Made by a program: the position numbers and the translations under genes. Below the pieces are notes generated by a model. That model was not told the origin of the DNA. It saw only the letters and a list, made by a program, of their open reading frames with translations, and made no database searches. Source: Macroventuria anomochaeta (Eukaryota; Ascomycota; Dothideomycetes; Pleosporales; Didymellaceae). From it: DNA of 64,000 nt. Shown here one piece after another: positions 46,975-58,023 of this stretch. Within the stretch, counting starts at the first letter, position 1, and each line of letters begins with the position of its first letter. The stretch lies in the NCBI RefSeq assembly GCF_010093625.1, contig NW_022985364.1, positions 1,167,570-1,231,569 on the forward strand. The letters run 5' to 3'.

Positions 46975-49900
46975 ATGTCGGACAACTACAACTCATACAA
47001 TTATTCTTACCACCAACAGAGCTCTGCGCAGCAGTACTCATCACATCAGACTGCGCCGGCCTCGAACACCAATGCGCAATTATCGCGACAGTACCAGCAG
47101 CCACCCTCTGCAGCGACAAATCAATCTCCATACTATCTGCCATGTTCTGGACCATCGTATAGCACGTCAAGCACTGGATATGGTACTACGCAAGACTGTA
47201 TATGGAGTGGCAGTGGCGACAGCTACCGCACAACAAGGGATAACGACAGTCGTACTGCTGAGGTTTTGCGCCATATGAACTTCACGAGTAGCCACATCAA
47301 TGCGGTAGCTGCGAGCAGGAATGCCGCTATGGCCCCAGCAAGGACATCGCAGCAATATGCTGGCTATAGCCGTCGACAAGTTCCTTATGTAGACAGCTCG
47401 CAATCGTCTCATACCGTGCCACCGTCGACCTCGTATGCGCCGCGACCACCTGCGCCGATTGTCCAGCCGCCTGCTTCAAGCACACCTGAGCCCCACACTG
47501 GGTCAAGCACCACGGTCGATCCCACAGCTGTGTACGACCCTTGGCCCGAATACCAACGACAGCAAGCGATAAAAGATGCAAAGCGTGCTGAGAAGGAAAG
47601 GAAGGAGGAGGCTCCTCGCAAGGAGAAAGAACGCATAGAAGATGAGGAGCGCAAGCAGAAAGAAGCGGAGGAAGAGGCTCGACAGGCGCAGATTGCAGGC
47701 AGTCAACCGAAAACGAGCGCCGAGAAGGCTCAGAAGCAGGCGGCGATCCCTGCAGCTGCTCCCGCTGAAGCGTCAGCTGGCGGCTCAGAGCTAGAAGCAG
47801 AGATTCGCGCCAAGGTGCGCGAGTTCATCGGTAAAGACCCTGAGCTGCTTGCGCGAATTTGGGTAGAGGAAAGGGGGAGCAAAGCTCCCAACAAGTTACC
47901 GACTGTCACGATAAAACCGGCACCTCATTCAGCTGTCGTCCCGCCCGCACAAGTACCTACACCTCCTGTTGCGAACCAGAGAAAGAAGGCGACCCCACGA
48001 GAGTCGCTGAGTTCGCCGAGCGCGAAGGCGGCCACGTCTGTTCAGGCTCAAGCTGTACCTGCGAGAGCCCCGGCAGCTACACCCCTGCGAATAGGAGGAA
48101 ACACCATCTGGCCGCCTGACATGAAGCTGGAGCTCGCAAAAGCTGCGGCACATTACCTCGCAACAAAGAACCTAGATCGTCCTTTGGAGGCTGGGCAGAT
48201 CCTCCAGATGCTCAACAGCAATCCCTCATACATTGAGTTGTGCGAGCAACTGGAGGAAATGGGTTTCAAGCTGGACCGTTCGATCTTTGCGAAGAGCCTG
48301 CTTTCGGCTGTGCCAGATGTAAACTCTGCATCTCGCAAAACGGCTCTGCAACCTGTCCCTCCAGCTGCCACACTAAAGGCTCCCGCACCACCCGCAGTCA
48401 TGAAGCATCCCGCCCCACCAGCGGTCATGAAGAACCCCGTTGTAACACCCGTTGCTCCCAGCCCACGTTACGCTCCTGCAGCGGCTTCACCGATGAATAG
48501 ATCACCGTATCCTCCATTTCCAGATAACGATGCCATGGCGGCACCATCACCCATACCTGTTGCCGAGATGATTCCCATCAAGCCAGGATTGAAGCCGCCT
48601 GCCAACAAAGAGGAAGCAGCGAGAAAACGTAACTTGAGTGACTTAATTGATTTGACACAACTGGATGATGAAGACGACATGGGGCTACCCATGAAAAGGC
48701 TCAACGCAGACTCGATGTACACATATGGCTCACCGCATCCACACATCGACGGCGCTATGGAGGTCGATGCTGTGCCTGTTCACAATTTCCCAACAGCAAG
48801 CATCCCTGCACCTGTGATGGACGAGCCAACCCCTCGGACGGTGCCCATGCCCGCGAGCGAGCTACGATACAGGGCAATTGTCGAGCCCTTGGACAAGAAG
48901 AAGGCACTTCGACGCAACACTTACAACCCAGCCACCATTGCTCGAAACGTGTTACTTGCATGTGGACGACATCCTTCAGAACGCCCACTCAACCAGCATC
49001 TTGACGTACTGAAGCTCCACTTCCCGCAGATATCGAACGAGTCAGATCTCAGTACCATCAAGTGGAGTTTGATCGACCCTGGAAACCCACCGCCTGGCTA
49101 TTTCAAGGACGGAGTTCAAGCTCTGATAGAGGATGCGGATGACGAGGATGATTCTGAAAACGAAGATAGGGAAAGAGAGGCGCGTCGGGGATCTTCGTCA
49201 CACGCGACTGGCGGGGAAAGCGTGAGGGTCCAAGCGCTTTCCGAGGCGACCAATCCGTTCATGAAACAGAAGCAACGCGGTCGACCACCGCGTCACTCAC
49301 TCCCCAACACAACAACGCCGTCAACCCCGAATATACAAACAAGCTCCGCGAACATGAGCGCGAGTGCTCCGCGACCTTCTGCTGCTGCTGGCGCTGGGCA
49401 CTCTGCTTTCCGTTCTGCGACCGAGTTTGGGCCTGATGGTAAACCACTGTCTAAGAAGAAGGATCGCCCGGTCGGCTGGCGTAAAGCGACCCATGGATCT
49501 GCTGCTACACAGCAACGTCCTGGACTGAACGGCCATACAGGAAAGTATGAGCCTCAACAGCCAAGTACGCTGCGCAACGTAAGAACTGGCGAAGAGCCCA
49601 TTCGCATCGACTCTCGGTCACCAAGCGTTGCAAACCGTGTCCCTCAATACCAGTCGTTTAAGTGCAAGTGGCGAAACTGTAAGGCAGAACTGCACAACCT
49701 CGAGACGCTCAAGAAGCACGTCTTCAAGGTCCACAAGAAGGAGACTTTGCGCCACACTCTGGAGTGTTTGTGGGACGATTGCGGCAAAGAGGTCACCAGC
49801 TTCGAACCTATGACCAATATGAGCATTGAGCGACACACTTCTCACGCTTTTAGGACCGAGAATGCGTGGCATGAGCACATCCAGCAGAACCACTTTGACC

Positions 49901-50325
49901 CTCTGGCATGGGAGCAGGGCGATGGACCAGCTGATGGACTATCTGGTACGGAAGATTGAGTGGCTGCCTGGACGAATTCTGAAATTCTTGCTGACTGACC
50001 AGATGCACACGACTTTCAAACATACCTCAGCGATGCCCAAGGTCGTCGTGTAACACCACGCATTACAGCAAGCCCTGCTGCTCATGATGGTAGTCCTTTA
50101 CCACCACCACTTTCTGCACATACACCACGCGGCCGCAGTCGCCCGCCAAAGAATGCGCAAGAGCAAGAGGCTCGCGATACACAAGACCGATTGGTGTCAC
50201 AGAAGAGGCGCATGGGTGGACCAGGTATGGACCGCGGAGGTGCCACGCTTGCCAATGACAAGCGCAGGAGAGGGCTCATCGACACTGACGAGACAAAAGA
50301 GGAACTCGTTGATGCAGAGAATTGA
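46975..50325 (+). CDS. large C2H2 zinc-finger / AT-hook nuclear protein
   Basis: Two exons, join(46975..49945, 50003..50325), 1097 residues. The first stop met without splicing, at 49957, lies inside a phase-1 intron; splicing gives SDAHDFQTYLSDAQGRRVTP and a basic tail ending DTDETKEELVDAEN. The N-terminus is Gln/Ser/Tyr-rich (YNSYNYSYHQQSSAQQYSSH). A charged probable coiled coil covers about residues 195-245 (KRAEKERKEEAPRKEKERIE). Around residues 380-445 lies a folded segment (KLELAKAAAHYLATKNLDRP). An AT-hook-like QRGRPPRH is near residue 770. Two fingers follow near 895-965: CKWRNCKAELHNLETLKKHV and CLWDDCGKEV with a distant H...H pair. The spacing suggests a chromatin-associated regulator, possibly a remodeller subunit. 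No orthologue name can be given safely. Confidence 0.85.
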
Positions 50326-50547
50326 AGACTGAGATTGCGCCTCTCGAAACAGACAATGAAGCTTGAATAGATTCAATGCCTCATACTTTGACCCAACTGT
50401 TCCGCATAGTCATGCGCCCAAACGCCGTGATGCTTCGCTGTTCGCTTTTGGTCCTTTGCAACAACTCTCGACCATGGTATCAATGTCTCGCCGCCCAAAC
50501 GTTCCATCCTTTACTCTTGCATATGTTCCACCATTCCACGTGGAGTC

Positions 50548-50700
50548 CTACGCCTTAACCTTGTTGGCTACGACCCTTGGCTTCTCGAGTGCGGCATGGT
50601 CTTCGGAGTTGACTTCGAGGAAGTGGTAGAGAACGATGAGGAGCATGGCGGCGCTTCCGAGGAAGATAGCCAGTGAGTAGAGTTGGGCGTCTGTAATCAT
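50548..50700 (-). CDS. OST4: oligosaccharyltransferase subunit Ost4
   Basis: 50 residues, single exon. Starts MITDAQLYSLAIFLGSAAML and continues LIVLYHFLEVN, the single transmembrane helix that defines Ost4, followed by a short hydrophilic tail (SEDHAALEKPRVVANKVKA). Ost4 bridges Stt3 and Ost3/Ost6 in the ER-membrane complex that N-glycosylates nascent proteins. The start was chosen by alignment with the known minimal protein; in-frame upstream ATG codons would add an unrelated basic leader. It lies tail to tail with the C2H2 gene (222 bp between stops). It is easily missed because of its size. Confidence 0.95.
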   Translation of the reverse strand: MITDAQLYSLAIFLGSAAMLLIVLYHFLEVNSEDHAALEKPRVVANKVKA

Positions 50701-51122
50701 CTTGGAGGTTGACGCGCGTCGGCGAGAGGTCAAGGAGCGATTGTAGCTTGCTGCGGAGCGGTTAGACAATGCAATTAGGATTATCAAGTTCTGCAGAGCA
50801 TACCAAAGCTATGTGTAGAGTTTCTGAATGGGTTGGAAGCGAAAGCGGAAATGTCAAGGCAATACCGTCGATCAATGGTTGCAGCTCATGTGAAGGCCAC
50901 CTTGAGCTCCCGAGCGAGTCGGCCGCGGCGCCAAGACTAAGTACCCGCCCGCCACCTTCGAAATTCAGCCCACCCCACACATCGTCATTCTCACTTTTAA
51001 CCCACCAAGGCAGGTACCAAACAGCGCCGCCACGCACCGCCCACGCGACACACGTCTGCCAAAAGCCCACGAGGGCGCCTTCACAGTCTTTACACAACCC
51101 AGGAAATTTACGTCTACCCAGC
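50701..51122. promoter_or_regulatory. shared divergent promoter OST4 / TMA46
   Basis: 422 bp between opposed start codons. Confidence 0.45.
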
Positions 51123-52293
51123 ATGGCTCCTAAAGGCAAGGGCGAGCAGCCCAAGGTGAAGAAGGTCGCCGTCGACAAGACCTTCGGTATGAAGAACAAG
51201 AAGGGAGGAGCAGCCCAGAAAGCTATCAAGCAGATCCATGCCACGGCCGCCTCAGGAGGAACACCCGACGAGAAGCGTAAGGCTGCAGAGAAGGCGCAGA
51301 AGGAGAAAGAGAAGAAGGCTGCTGAGGCTGCTCAGAAGGAGATGGCCGATCTCTTCAAGCCTGTTCAGGTCCAGAAGGTGCCCTTCGGTGTCGACCCCAA
51401 GACAGTGCTCTGCCAGTTTTTTAAGAAGGGCAACTGCGAGAAGGGCAGGAAATGCAAGTTCTCACACGACCTGAACGTCGAGCGTAAGACCGAGAAGAGG
51501 AGTTTGTACACAGACAGCCGAGACAAGGAGAAGGAGGAGGAAGAGGAGCGCAAGAAGAAGGACAACATGGATGACTGGGACGAACAAAAGCTCCGAGACG
51601 TTGTGCTCAGCAAGCACGGCAACCCCAAGACAACGACAGACAAAGTGTGCAAATACTTCATTCAGGCAATCGAGGACCAGAAGTACGGTTGGTTCTGGAC
51701 ATGTCCGAATGGAGGCGACAAGTGCATGTACAAGCACTCGCTACCGCCTGGGTACGTTCTCACACTCCCTATTACTACAATGAACCGCAGAACTAACGTC
51801 CTCTAGCTTCATAATCAAAACCCGCGAACAGCGCCAAGCCGAGAAAGCCCTCGCAGCCAACGACCCCCGCAACGCACTCACCCTCGAAGACTTCCTCGAA
51901 TCCGAGCGCCACAAGCTGACCGGCACGCTTACACCTGTCACAGTCGAGACCTTTGCGAAATGGAAAAAGGAGCGTCTGGACAAGAAGGCTGCCGAAGAAG
52001 AAGCCAAGATGCGCAAAGAAGCCACTGGACGCGCTATGTTCGAGAAGGGCGACTGGGCAGGCAGCGATGACGACTCAGACGATGAGGGCGATGGCAATGA
52101 GTGGAATTTGGAGACGATGCGCAAGGAGACCGAGTTGGCGCGCCAAAAGAAGGAGGAGGAGAGGTTGGCGGCTAAGATGGGTATCAGTCTCGAGGAATTG
52201 CGTATTATGGAGGGTACGAATGAGCCGACCGAGGCGAACGAGGCTGAGGCCGTTTCGACGGACAGAGAGGACGTCGAAGCTACCGAATCCTGA
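51123..52293 (+). CDS. TMA46: CCCH zinc-finger translation protein Tma46 (DFRP1/ZC3H15)
   Basis: Two exons, join(51123..51751, 51807..52293), 371 residues, phase-2 intron with a GTACGT donor. It starts MAPKGKGEQPKVKKVAVDKT then FGMKNKKGG, the conserved DFRP N-terminus. After an Ala/Lys/Glu helix come LFKPVQVQKVPFGVDPKTVL and two CCCH fingers: CQFFKKGNCEKGRKCKFSHD and CKYFIQAIEDQKYGWFWTCP with NGGDKCMYKHSLPPG. The second half has the DFRP domain (LEDFLESERHKL, FAKWKKERLDKK, KEATGRAMFEKGDW). The family binds and stabilises the GTPase Rbg1/Drg1 on translating ribosomes. The tail is acidic. Confidence 0.95.
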
Positions 52294-53221
52294 ACACCAC
52301 GTTAAGGGATGGGAAAAGGAGAAGAGGTACGCTGCACGCCACGCAATGCTGCAAAAGCTTGTTGTGGCTTCGAGGCAAGAAGTACCCAGTGCACGATGGG
52401 AGGCATTGGTGGTGGATGCTGCAAGACTATTCAGTCTTGCTTGCGACATATGCTATTAGCGATTCGCGACTTGCATAGCACCCGTTGAGCCAGTTGCTCC
52501 AGGTGTCTGGCGTTGTGGGCTTTGGCTGGGAATGGTATGTATGGTATATGCTAGTTGTACATGAGGATCTACGAACTACGAATGCACATATTGTGTCTAC
52601 GCTATCCATCTACTAGAGGTCTACCAATAGGTCTCGGACATGGTGACTATGCTTCGAGTTTGACCGGACGTGCAAACGTACTTCACAATTACCCACGTGG
52701 CACATGCCCAATAATAGAACATCGTGGGCATGCTCTACTCGCCATCCTCCTAACTCACAATACTGCATTAGGAAACATCCAAGTCCTCTCATCGAAGACT
52801 GAGATCGCGATCCAGATCTTCCAAACAATCCTCCGCGGACCTTCTACCAAGTTACCCTGAACTTATCCTGCATCTGGATCTCCTTGAAAACTCCTTGATT
52901 GTACCCTGCACAATCACTCATCTGCTGGGATAGGCAGCCGTACTGAAGGGCGTCGAAAGTAGCGAAATCTAGCCTCTTGTAATCGAAGTGTTATCGTACG
53001 ATTTGGCTGGGTCTGGTCCCCTTTGGCCAGGCCTATCGCGACCCAGGCGTGCCATCACCACGAACCCTGAGTGTTGCACCCACCCACAAAGGGTAATGTG
53101 CAGACAAACATCAATTGTAGTAGATTCTAGCCTTGTGTACTCATCTTGATGTTGCTTTGTCCCCACCAATGCAAACTTCTCATACATTGCACTTCGCCCT
53201 TGCACTTCGCGCCTCTTCGAC
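52294..53221. other. convergent intergenic TMA46 / MFS transporter
   Basis: About 930 bp between convergent genes; nothing else supportable. Confidence 0.45.
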
Positions 53222-54727
53222 CTACTCCTGCTTCTTATGAAATTTAGGCAGACAGAGCCACACCCCCAGAATCGCACCCAAAAGCGCCAAAATAATGGGC
53301 TGCAAGACCTGCACACCTTTGGCCTGCGCAATCGCACCGACCGCGAAGGGGAAGATGGCAGCTCCTGACCCACCAATTGCGGCCGCAAACCCAATTGCAC
53401 TGACATGCAAGTGTCGAGGGAGCAGCTTCGTCGCAGCAACGACAGCTGCGGGAAACAGTGGCCCGAGAAAAAAGCCTTGCAAGGCGACGGCCACAGCTGA
53501 GACGTAGAACTGCGGCACGAGCCAGAAGATGAGCTCGAGTGCCATGGTGATGGGTAGGTAGATCTGCAACACCCCGTCAGTGATATGAACCCCCCAAAGG
53601 TAGGATGGGAACGTACTGCAATAGCCAGCTTCTCCCCTATTCTTGGTGTGACAAACCCCAACACCAGTCTTCCAACAGTAATTCCCATCCAAAAACCGGT
53701 AGCTGTCATACCGCTCGCGAAGTCCCCGCCCTTCCGTATTTCAAGCATGAACTTGACAATCCAGCCTCCAAGCGCAACCTCAATGCCCACATACCCCAGG
53801 AAAAAAATCGCGCACAGCCAAGTCACCCTGGCGTACGGAAGCCTCACAACGGCCTCTTTCATGCGATTGTCTTTGCCATTCCCCGTTCTCGGATTCGCAG
53901 CCCTGAACGCCGCACCATCCGCTTTCCAGAACGCCGTAGCCGAAGTACACAGCTCCAGAAACGCCATGCTGATCATCACGTAGTAGAACGTGTACCACGG
54001 CAGATGGCCCTTGGTGATCATCGTAGTAGCAATCAAGGGAGCAAGCACTGCGCCCAGGCCGTAGAATGCATGCAAAAATCCTAGGACTTCATTGGGATTC
54101 GCCATGTTGCCCATCCACGCGTTCCAAGCTGCATCGGCGAGACCGTTGCCAAATCCAGCGATCATGAAGATGACGACGAGGGCAGGGTAGGGCGGGTGCA
54201 CAGCAATGACGATGTAGGGAATCAGATGGCAGATGGGGGCAAGGACGCCGACGCCGCGTTGGCCGAATTTGAGGTGAATGGTATTGTTGAGGAGGGCCGA
54301 GGCGGTGTAGCCGACCAAGGGCGAGAGAAAGACTAAAGAGATGACGATGAAGGTTAAGGAGTAGTATTCTTGCAGCTGTGAGGAGTTAGTAGTGATGTCT
54401 AGGGTGTTGAAGGAGACGCACGTATGGAATGAGAGCGCCGTATGCAGCGTCATTACTCCCCATAACGACGAAACTCCAGAAAGCAGCAAAGGTCCGGCAC
54501 AGATTCGTTCTTGACTGATTCCATCGCTCCAGCTTCTCAGCAGCCTGGGTGGTGGGTGATGGTAGGCTCCCAACTGGATCGTCATCCTGGCTTGCTCGAT
54601 TTGAGATTCTGAGACTTGGTACTTCTTTGGCTTCCTGCGGTTTTTGCAGGTAAGAGGAAACATCTTGAAGTTCAATTGGCTGCTCGACAACACATGTTGA
54701 CGAGCCTCCGTTCTGATGCAGCGTCAT
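53222..54727 (-). CDS. major facilitator superfamily transporter
   Basis: Three exons, complement(join(53222..53563, 53617..54375, 54422..54727)), 468 residues, both introns phase 0. After a polar N-terminus of about 75 residues (SLRISNRASQDDDPVGSLPS) the first helix carries SFVVMGSNDAAYGALIPYLQ, then YYSLTFIVISLVFLSPLVGY. Typical MFS loops follow (FMIAGFGNGLADAAWNAWMG, FLHAFYGLGAVLAPLIAT). The second half has ALGGWIVKFMLEIRKGGDFA, FWMGITVGRLVLGFVTPRIG and QGFFLGPLFPAAVVAATKLL. The sequence resembles the fungal Bsc6/fucose-permease-like group rather than the drug:H+ antiporter or sugar groups; substrate unknown. It is the only intact gene of a same-strand row that continues with a dead P450 and a dead Zn2Cys6 regulator. 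Confidence 0.88.
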
Positions 54728-55616
54728 GGTTGTGGAAGTTGCGGTTCACGTGGTGTCTGGACAGCAAACAAGATGTAATAAGTAGGCTGTTGAGGTCAGC
54801 GTTACCCAGTTCAGAAAGAAGTGTTGGAAGTGTGAGGCAGTGAAATCAGAGAAGATGCGGAAAACTGAAATTAATGACGAAATGCGTGCTCGAGGAAGGA
54901 ACGACCAACCCTCACCTTTAGTACTGCCGTCTCTTGCCACAAAAGGGCGTTTGACCCACGCTCGCAAAGTGCGAAGAAAGTGCGAGGAAAGTGTCAGCAA
55001 ACATGGCTTCGAAAGATGTTCACAGAAGATCCCCCACATGCAGTGCTAGTCCCCGTGCTTGCCGTAATTGGCGAGGCCTTGTTCCCAAAACTGGGGTTCG
55101 GTTGACGGCACATCTCCGGGAAGGCTTCAAGTGTCGCGGAATCTCGCTCAAGCGTTGCGGTATCTCGGTCCGACATGCAATCGTTCGTTGTGGACGGCTG
55201 TTACAAGTGGACAACAATGGTCAGATGAGCGATTGTGGGGGTTACATTGCTTGCAAATCAGGCTTCGTGACTCTTTTCCTGACGGGTTTGACGTCTTTGA
55301 TGACCGTTTACTACGTGTGCAAGATTAGAATCGCAAGCTTTACGCGTTCGGGCGATGAAGTGCGAGGTACAGATAGCCTGGCCCGGGTTATGTCCTGGCT
55401 TGAAGACGATGAAGACAAGTGCTGTGAAATGTCATTGCTAGATATGTACACCATCAATCATCGAGGCTGAAAATTGAAACAGAGAAGAGATTCGCTATGC
55501 TACCAGTAAATGCATCAGAAAAGCTTACATCTGAATGCAGGCTGCCAAATAACCCACTGGAATGTGAAGTGCTTAACACTCATCAAATCACTCAGCCTTC
55601 TGCACCCTCCTCTTGA
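54728..55616. other. intergenic between MFS gene and P450 relic
   Basis: About 890 bp including the transporter promoter. A 159-codon plus-strand frame (54991-55470) has no recognisable features and is not called. Confidence 0.4.
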
Positions 55617-57082
55617 CTACTGCCTTGAAGCTCGGCTTAGAAACCCACCTCGTCCTCTATGTATACCTCTCCCCCTTCTCGTTTGGCACAATCTCAAATC
55701 ATAATCCTTGACAACCTGCGGGATGACTTTGTTCATCCCTAAAAGACTGATGTTCTTGCCAATGCACGTCCGTGGTCCATTGCCAAAGGCTAGGAAGTTC
55801 CTGTCCAGCACCGCGTGCTCCTCCTTGTTCTCTGTGAGCCGGCGTTTGGGTGGAAGACGTGGGCGTCAGGCCCAAAGATGGATTTGTTGTTGTGGATTAC
55901 CCAGACATTGACGCCTACTTCGGTGCCGGGTGGGAATAATTGGCCTGCAATTTGGAGGCCCTGAGGACCGACTACGCGGGTCAGCGCAAGGTCTCCATGA
56001 TGACGGCTTGAAGGTAGGAAGGTTTCTGAGCTTCTTGAGATGTCACTGGGTCGGAGAGGGTGCCCGCTGCGGTGGCTCAGTCGAGCTCGTGGCGGAGAAC
56101 GACAAGGGTGTTGGGATACATGGCGAGGTAGGCGATGACGGTCATATCCGAACCAGCTGCGATGATCTGAGGGGCAACTTGTTGAGTATGAAAGCGTGTT
56201 GCTTTGCCTTCTTGCTCCATAGGCAGCATCTTGTCGAGGAAGTCACTGCGGTCTTCGGATGATTTGGTGCGTCCTGAGACTCGGTTGTCGAGACGGTGGT
56301 TCACGAAGTTGAGTTTGCTTCTGATATTTGGTTCGAGTCCCAACTTGTCCGCCGTCATGCCTATCCACCGGTGCCACTCAAGTACCAGACCTATGATGGC
56401 ACCATATTCCAGGCTTTCATCAATGGCTTCAATGATGCCAGATTTGTCACCGCTATCTTCCATGAGTCCGAATTGAGAGCCAACTGTAATCTCGCCAATC
56501 ACATCGAAAGCGTAGAACTGCATCATCTCACTGATGTCCAGTATCTTGCCCTCTTGAGCATACTCCTCCTGGCGTTACATGTGTCAACGAATGGCTCGTA
56601 CGAGCGAAGGATTGTATGCGAACACAACTGCGCCATACGGGCGTCTGGCTTTGGCATGAGTAGGTATGCTCGGCTCAAAGAAAAGATTGTACTCGTCTGG
56701 CTGCCCGAACTGAGGAAAAAAAAACTCGACTTATCGAGAGCATTGTGGTGCCCGAGGATGAACTTGGCGGCTTCGCCGTCGTTTATACTGTATCGGTTTG
56801 GTGCAAGACGCACAACAGGGCCTATGTTAGTTAGTAAGACTGGTTTATGGTCGCTCTATTTGCGATAGTAGTAAGGTAAAGCTTGGTGACCATACCATAT
56901 TTTTCGTTTAGCGCAATGTTGGAGGTCGGGTTAACGCACAGCTTAGATCTCCCATGGTCGAGTAAAGCGAGCAAGGAAGGGACTAGGCACATTCCGAAGA
57001 GGCGAGGTCAGGGTCTGGTAGACATATTTGACTACATCAAGTACGATCAGCGCAACGAAACCTCAGATGTAGAGTTGCCCAT
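55617..57082 (-). pseudogene. cytochrome P450 relic
   Basis: Pieces of one P450 lie in order across shifting frames. The N-terminus near 57.0 kb reads LIVLDVVKYVYQTLTSPLRN then PSPFLARFTRPWEI followed by TAA. Next come APNRYSINDGEAAKFILGHH, a YEPFVDTCN segment in one frame and QFYAFDVIGEITVGSQFGLM in another. The I-helix region follows, then the K-helix SYLQAVIMETLR (E-x-x-R kept). The residues that normally lie between that Arg and LTRVVG are missing and the frame shifts. AGQLFPPGTEVGVNVWV and the heme motif FGNGPRTCIGKN (F-x-x-G-x-R-x-C-x-G) follow after a further shift. At least two stops and several frameshifts or deletions rule out a working enzyme. The family resembles fungal benzoate/pisatin-type P450s, but this is loose. 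Confidence 0.88.
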
Positions 57083-57226
57083 GCGATGTCTCGCCGACCG
57101 ACTGTAGGATGTGTGGGGGAGGTGCAAAACTTGTATTCTACAGTAGGCGATGCTGCTTTCGTGACAGCACCAAATCGAGTCGGAAGCATCTTTACACGTT
57201 GTGCGGGTGAATTGTACGATCAGTGA

Positions 57227-58023
57227 CTATCCATCACGACCACCGATCGTACAATGCGGAGAAGGACCGACCAACGTCATGTATTTGACGTGTTCGCGTG
57301 ATCCATGTTTGGAGGCCGTCAAGATGCTAGAACCGCGTCGAAAGTATGCTTCGGCCACCTTGTCCCTGTCATTAGGGGATGATTGGGCGCCGACTGCTAA
57401 GATGATCCAGAACATTGCGTTGTAAGGGTCGTCATCAACATCCTCTTGTGATGGCCAGTCCCGGACCTCCTGAGCGATGTTTGTGTCACAATGGACTCCA
57501 AGAATCTTGCCCATGGCTCGCATTGTCCAGCTAAGCAGACTCTCGGCCTCATCCTGGGAAGGCTTTACTGGTGCTTGGACCTCATCACCCCAGCTCGCAG
57601 CTGTGCTGCGAAAGTGGGCAAGATAGCCCTGCAGTGGTTCTTCGACGTGCTGGCAAGGTCCAAGTGAGGCGACGACTAGTGAGCGAACACGCTGCAGGAT
57701 GGAGATGCTAGCTGTGTCACCAAAGAAGAAGTCGTCTCTACTCGTGAGGTTGAGAAGCGGTTGCTGAAAGTTGATCTGTGCCGGCGGACGGTGCTTTCTA
57801 GCGGCAAGTTTGCACGTTGACCTGGTTGGAGATAAGTACAGCTATCACCCCCTCTGCGTAGTGTGCAACGAGCGCAAGGTTAGTGCCCATCGCAACTCTC
57901 CTTCCGTCTCTTGCACGTGTTGCAGCTATTTACCGTCAGTCAATCGCAAAAGCAGAGGGTGGCGAGGACTCACGCTCGTATGGTCTGGCGGCGGTGTTGT
58001 TCTGGCACTCGTGCAGTGACCAT
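57227..58023 (-). pseudogene. Zn2Cys6 transcription factor relic
   Basis: A start (MVTARVPEQHRRQTIRA) at 58023 splices by a good GTGAGT donor and TAG acceptor, phase 2, into CNTCKRRKESCDGH, a TAA stop at 57879-57881, then PCARC and TLRRGGDSC: a complete Zn2Cys6 cluster but for the stop. The regulatory domain then reads SRDDFFFGDTASISILQRVR, LVVASLGPCQHVEEPLQGYL, DPYNAMFWIILAVGAQSSP and AEAYFRRGSSILTASKHGS, and stops at 57227 far short of normal length. I could not join cluster and domain in frame with normal splice sites. Its tandem position just upstream of the dead P450 suggests it was that gene's pathway regulator. Confidence 0.83.

Noticed and set aside
54991..55470. 159-codon plus-strand frame next to the P450 relic
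   Set aside because: No domain, no leader, Cys/Arg-rich translation; probably chance.
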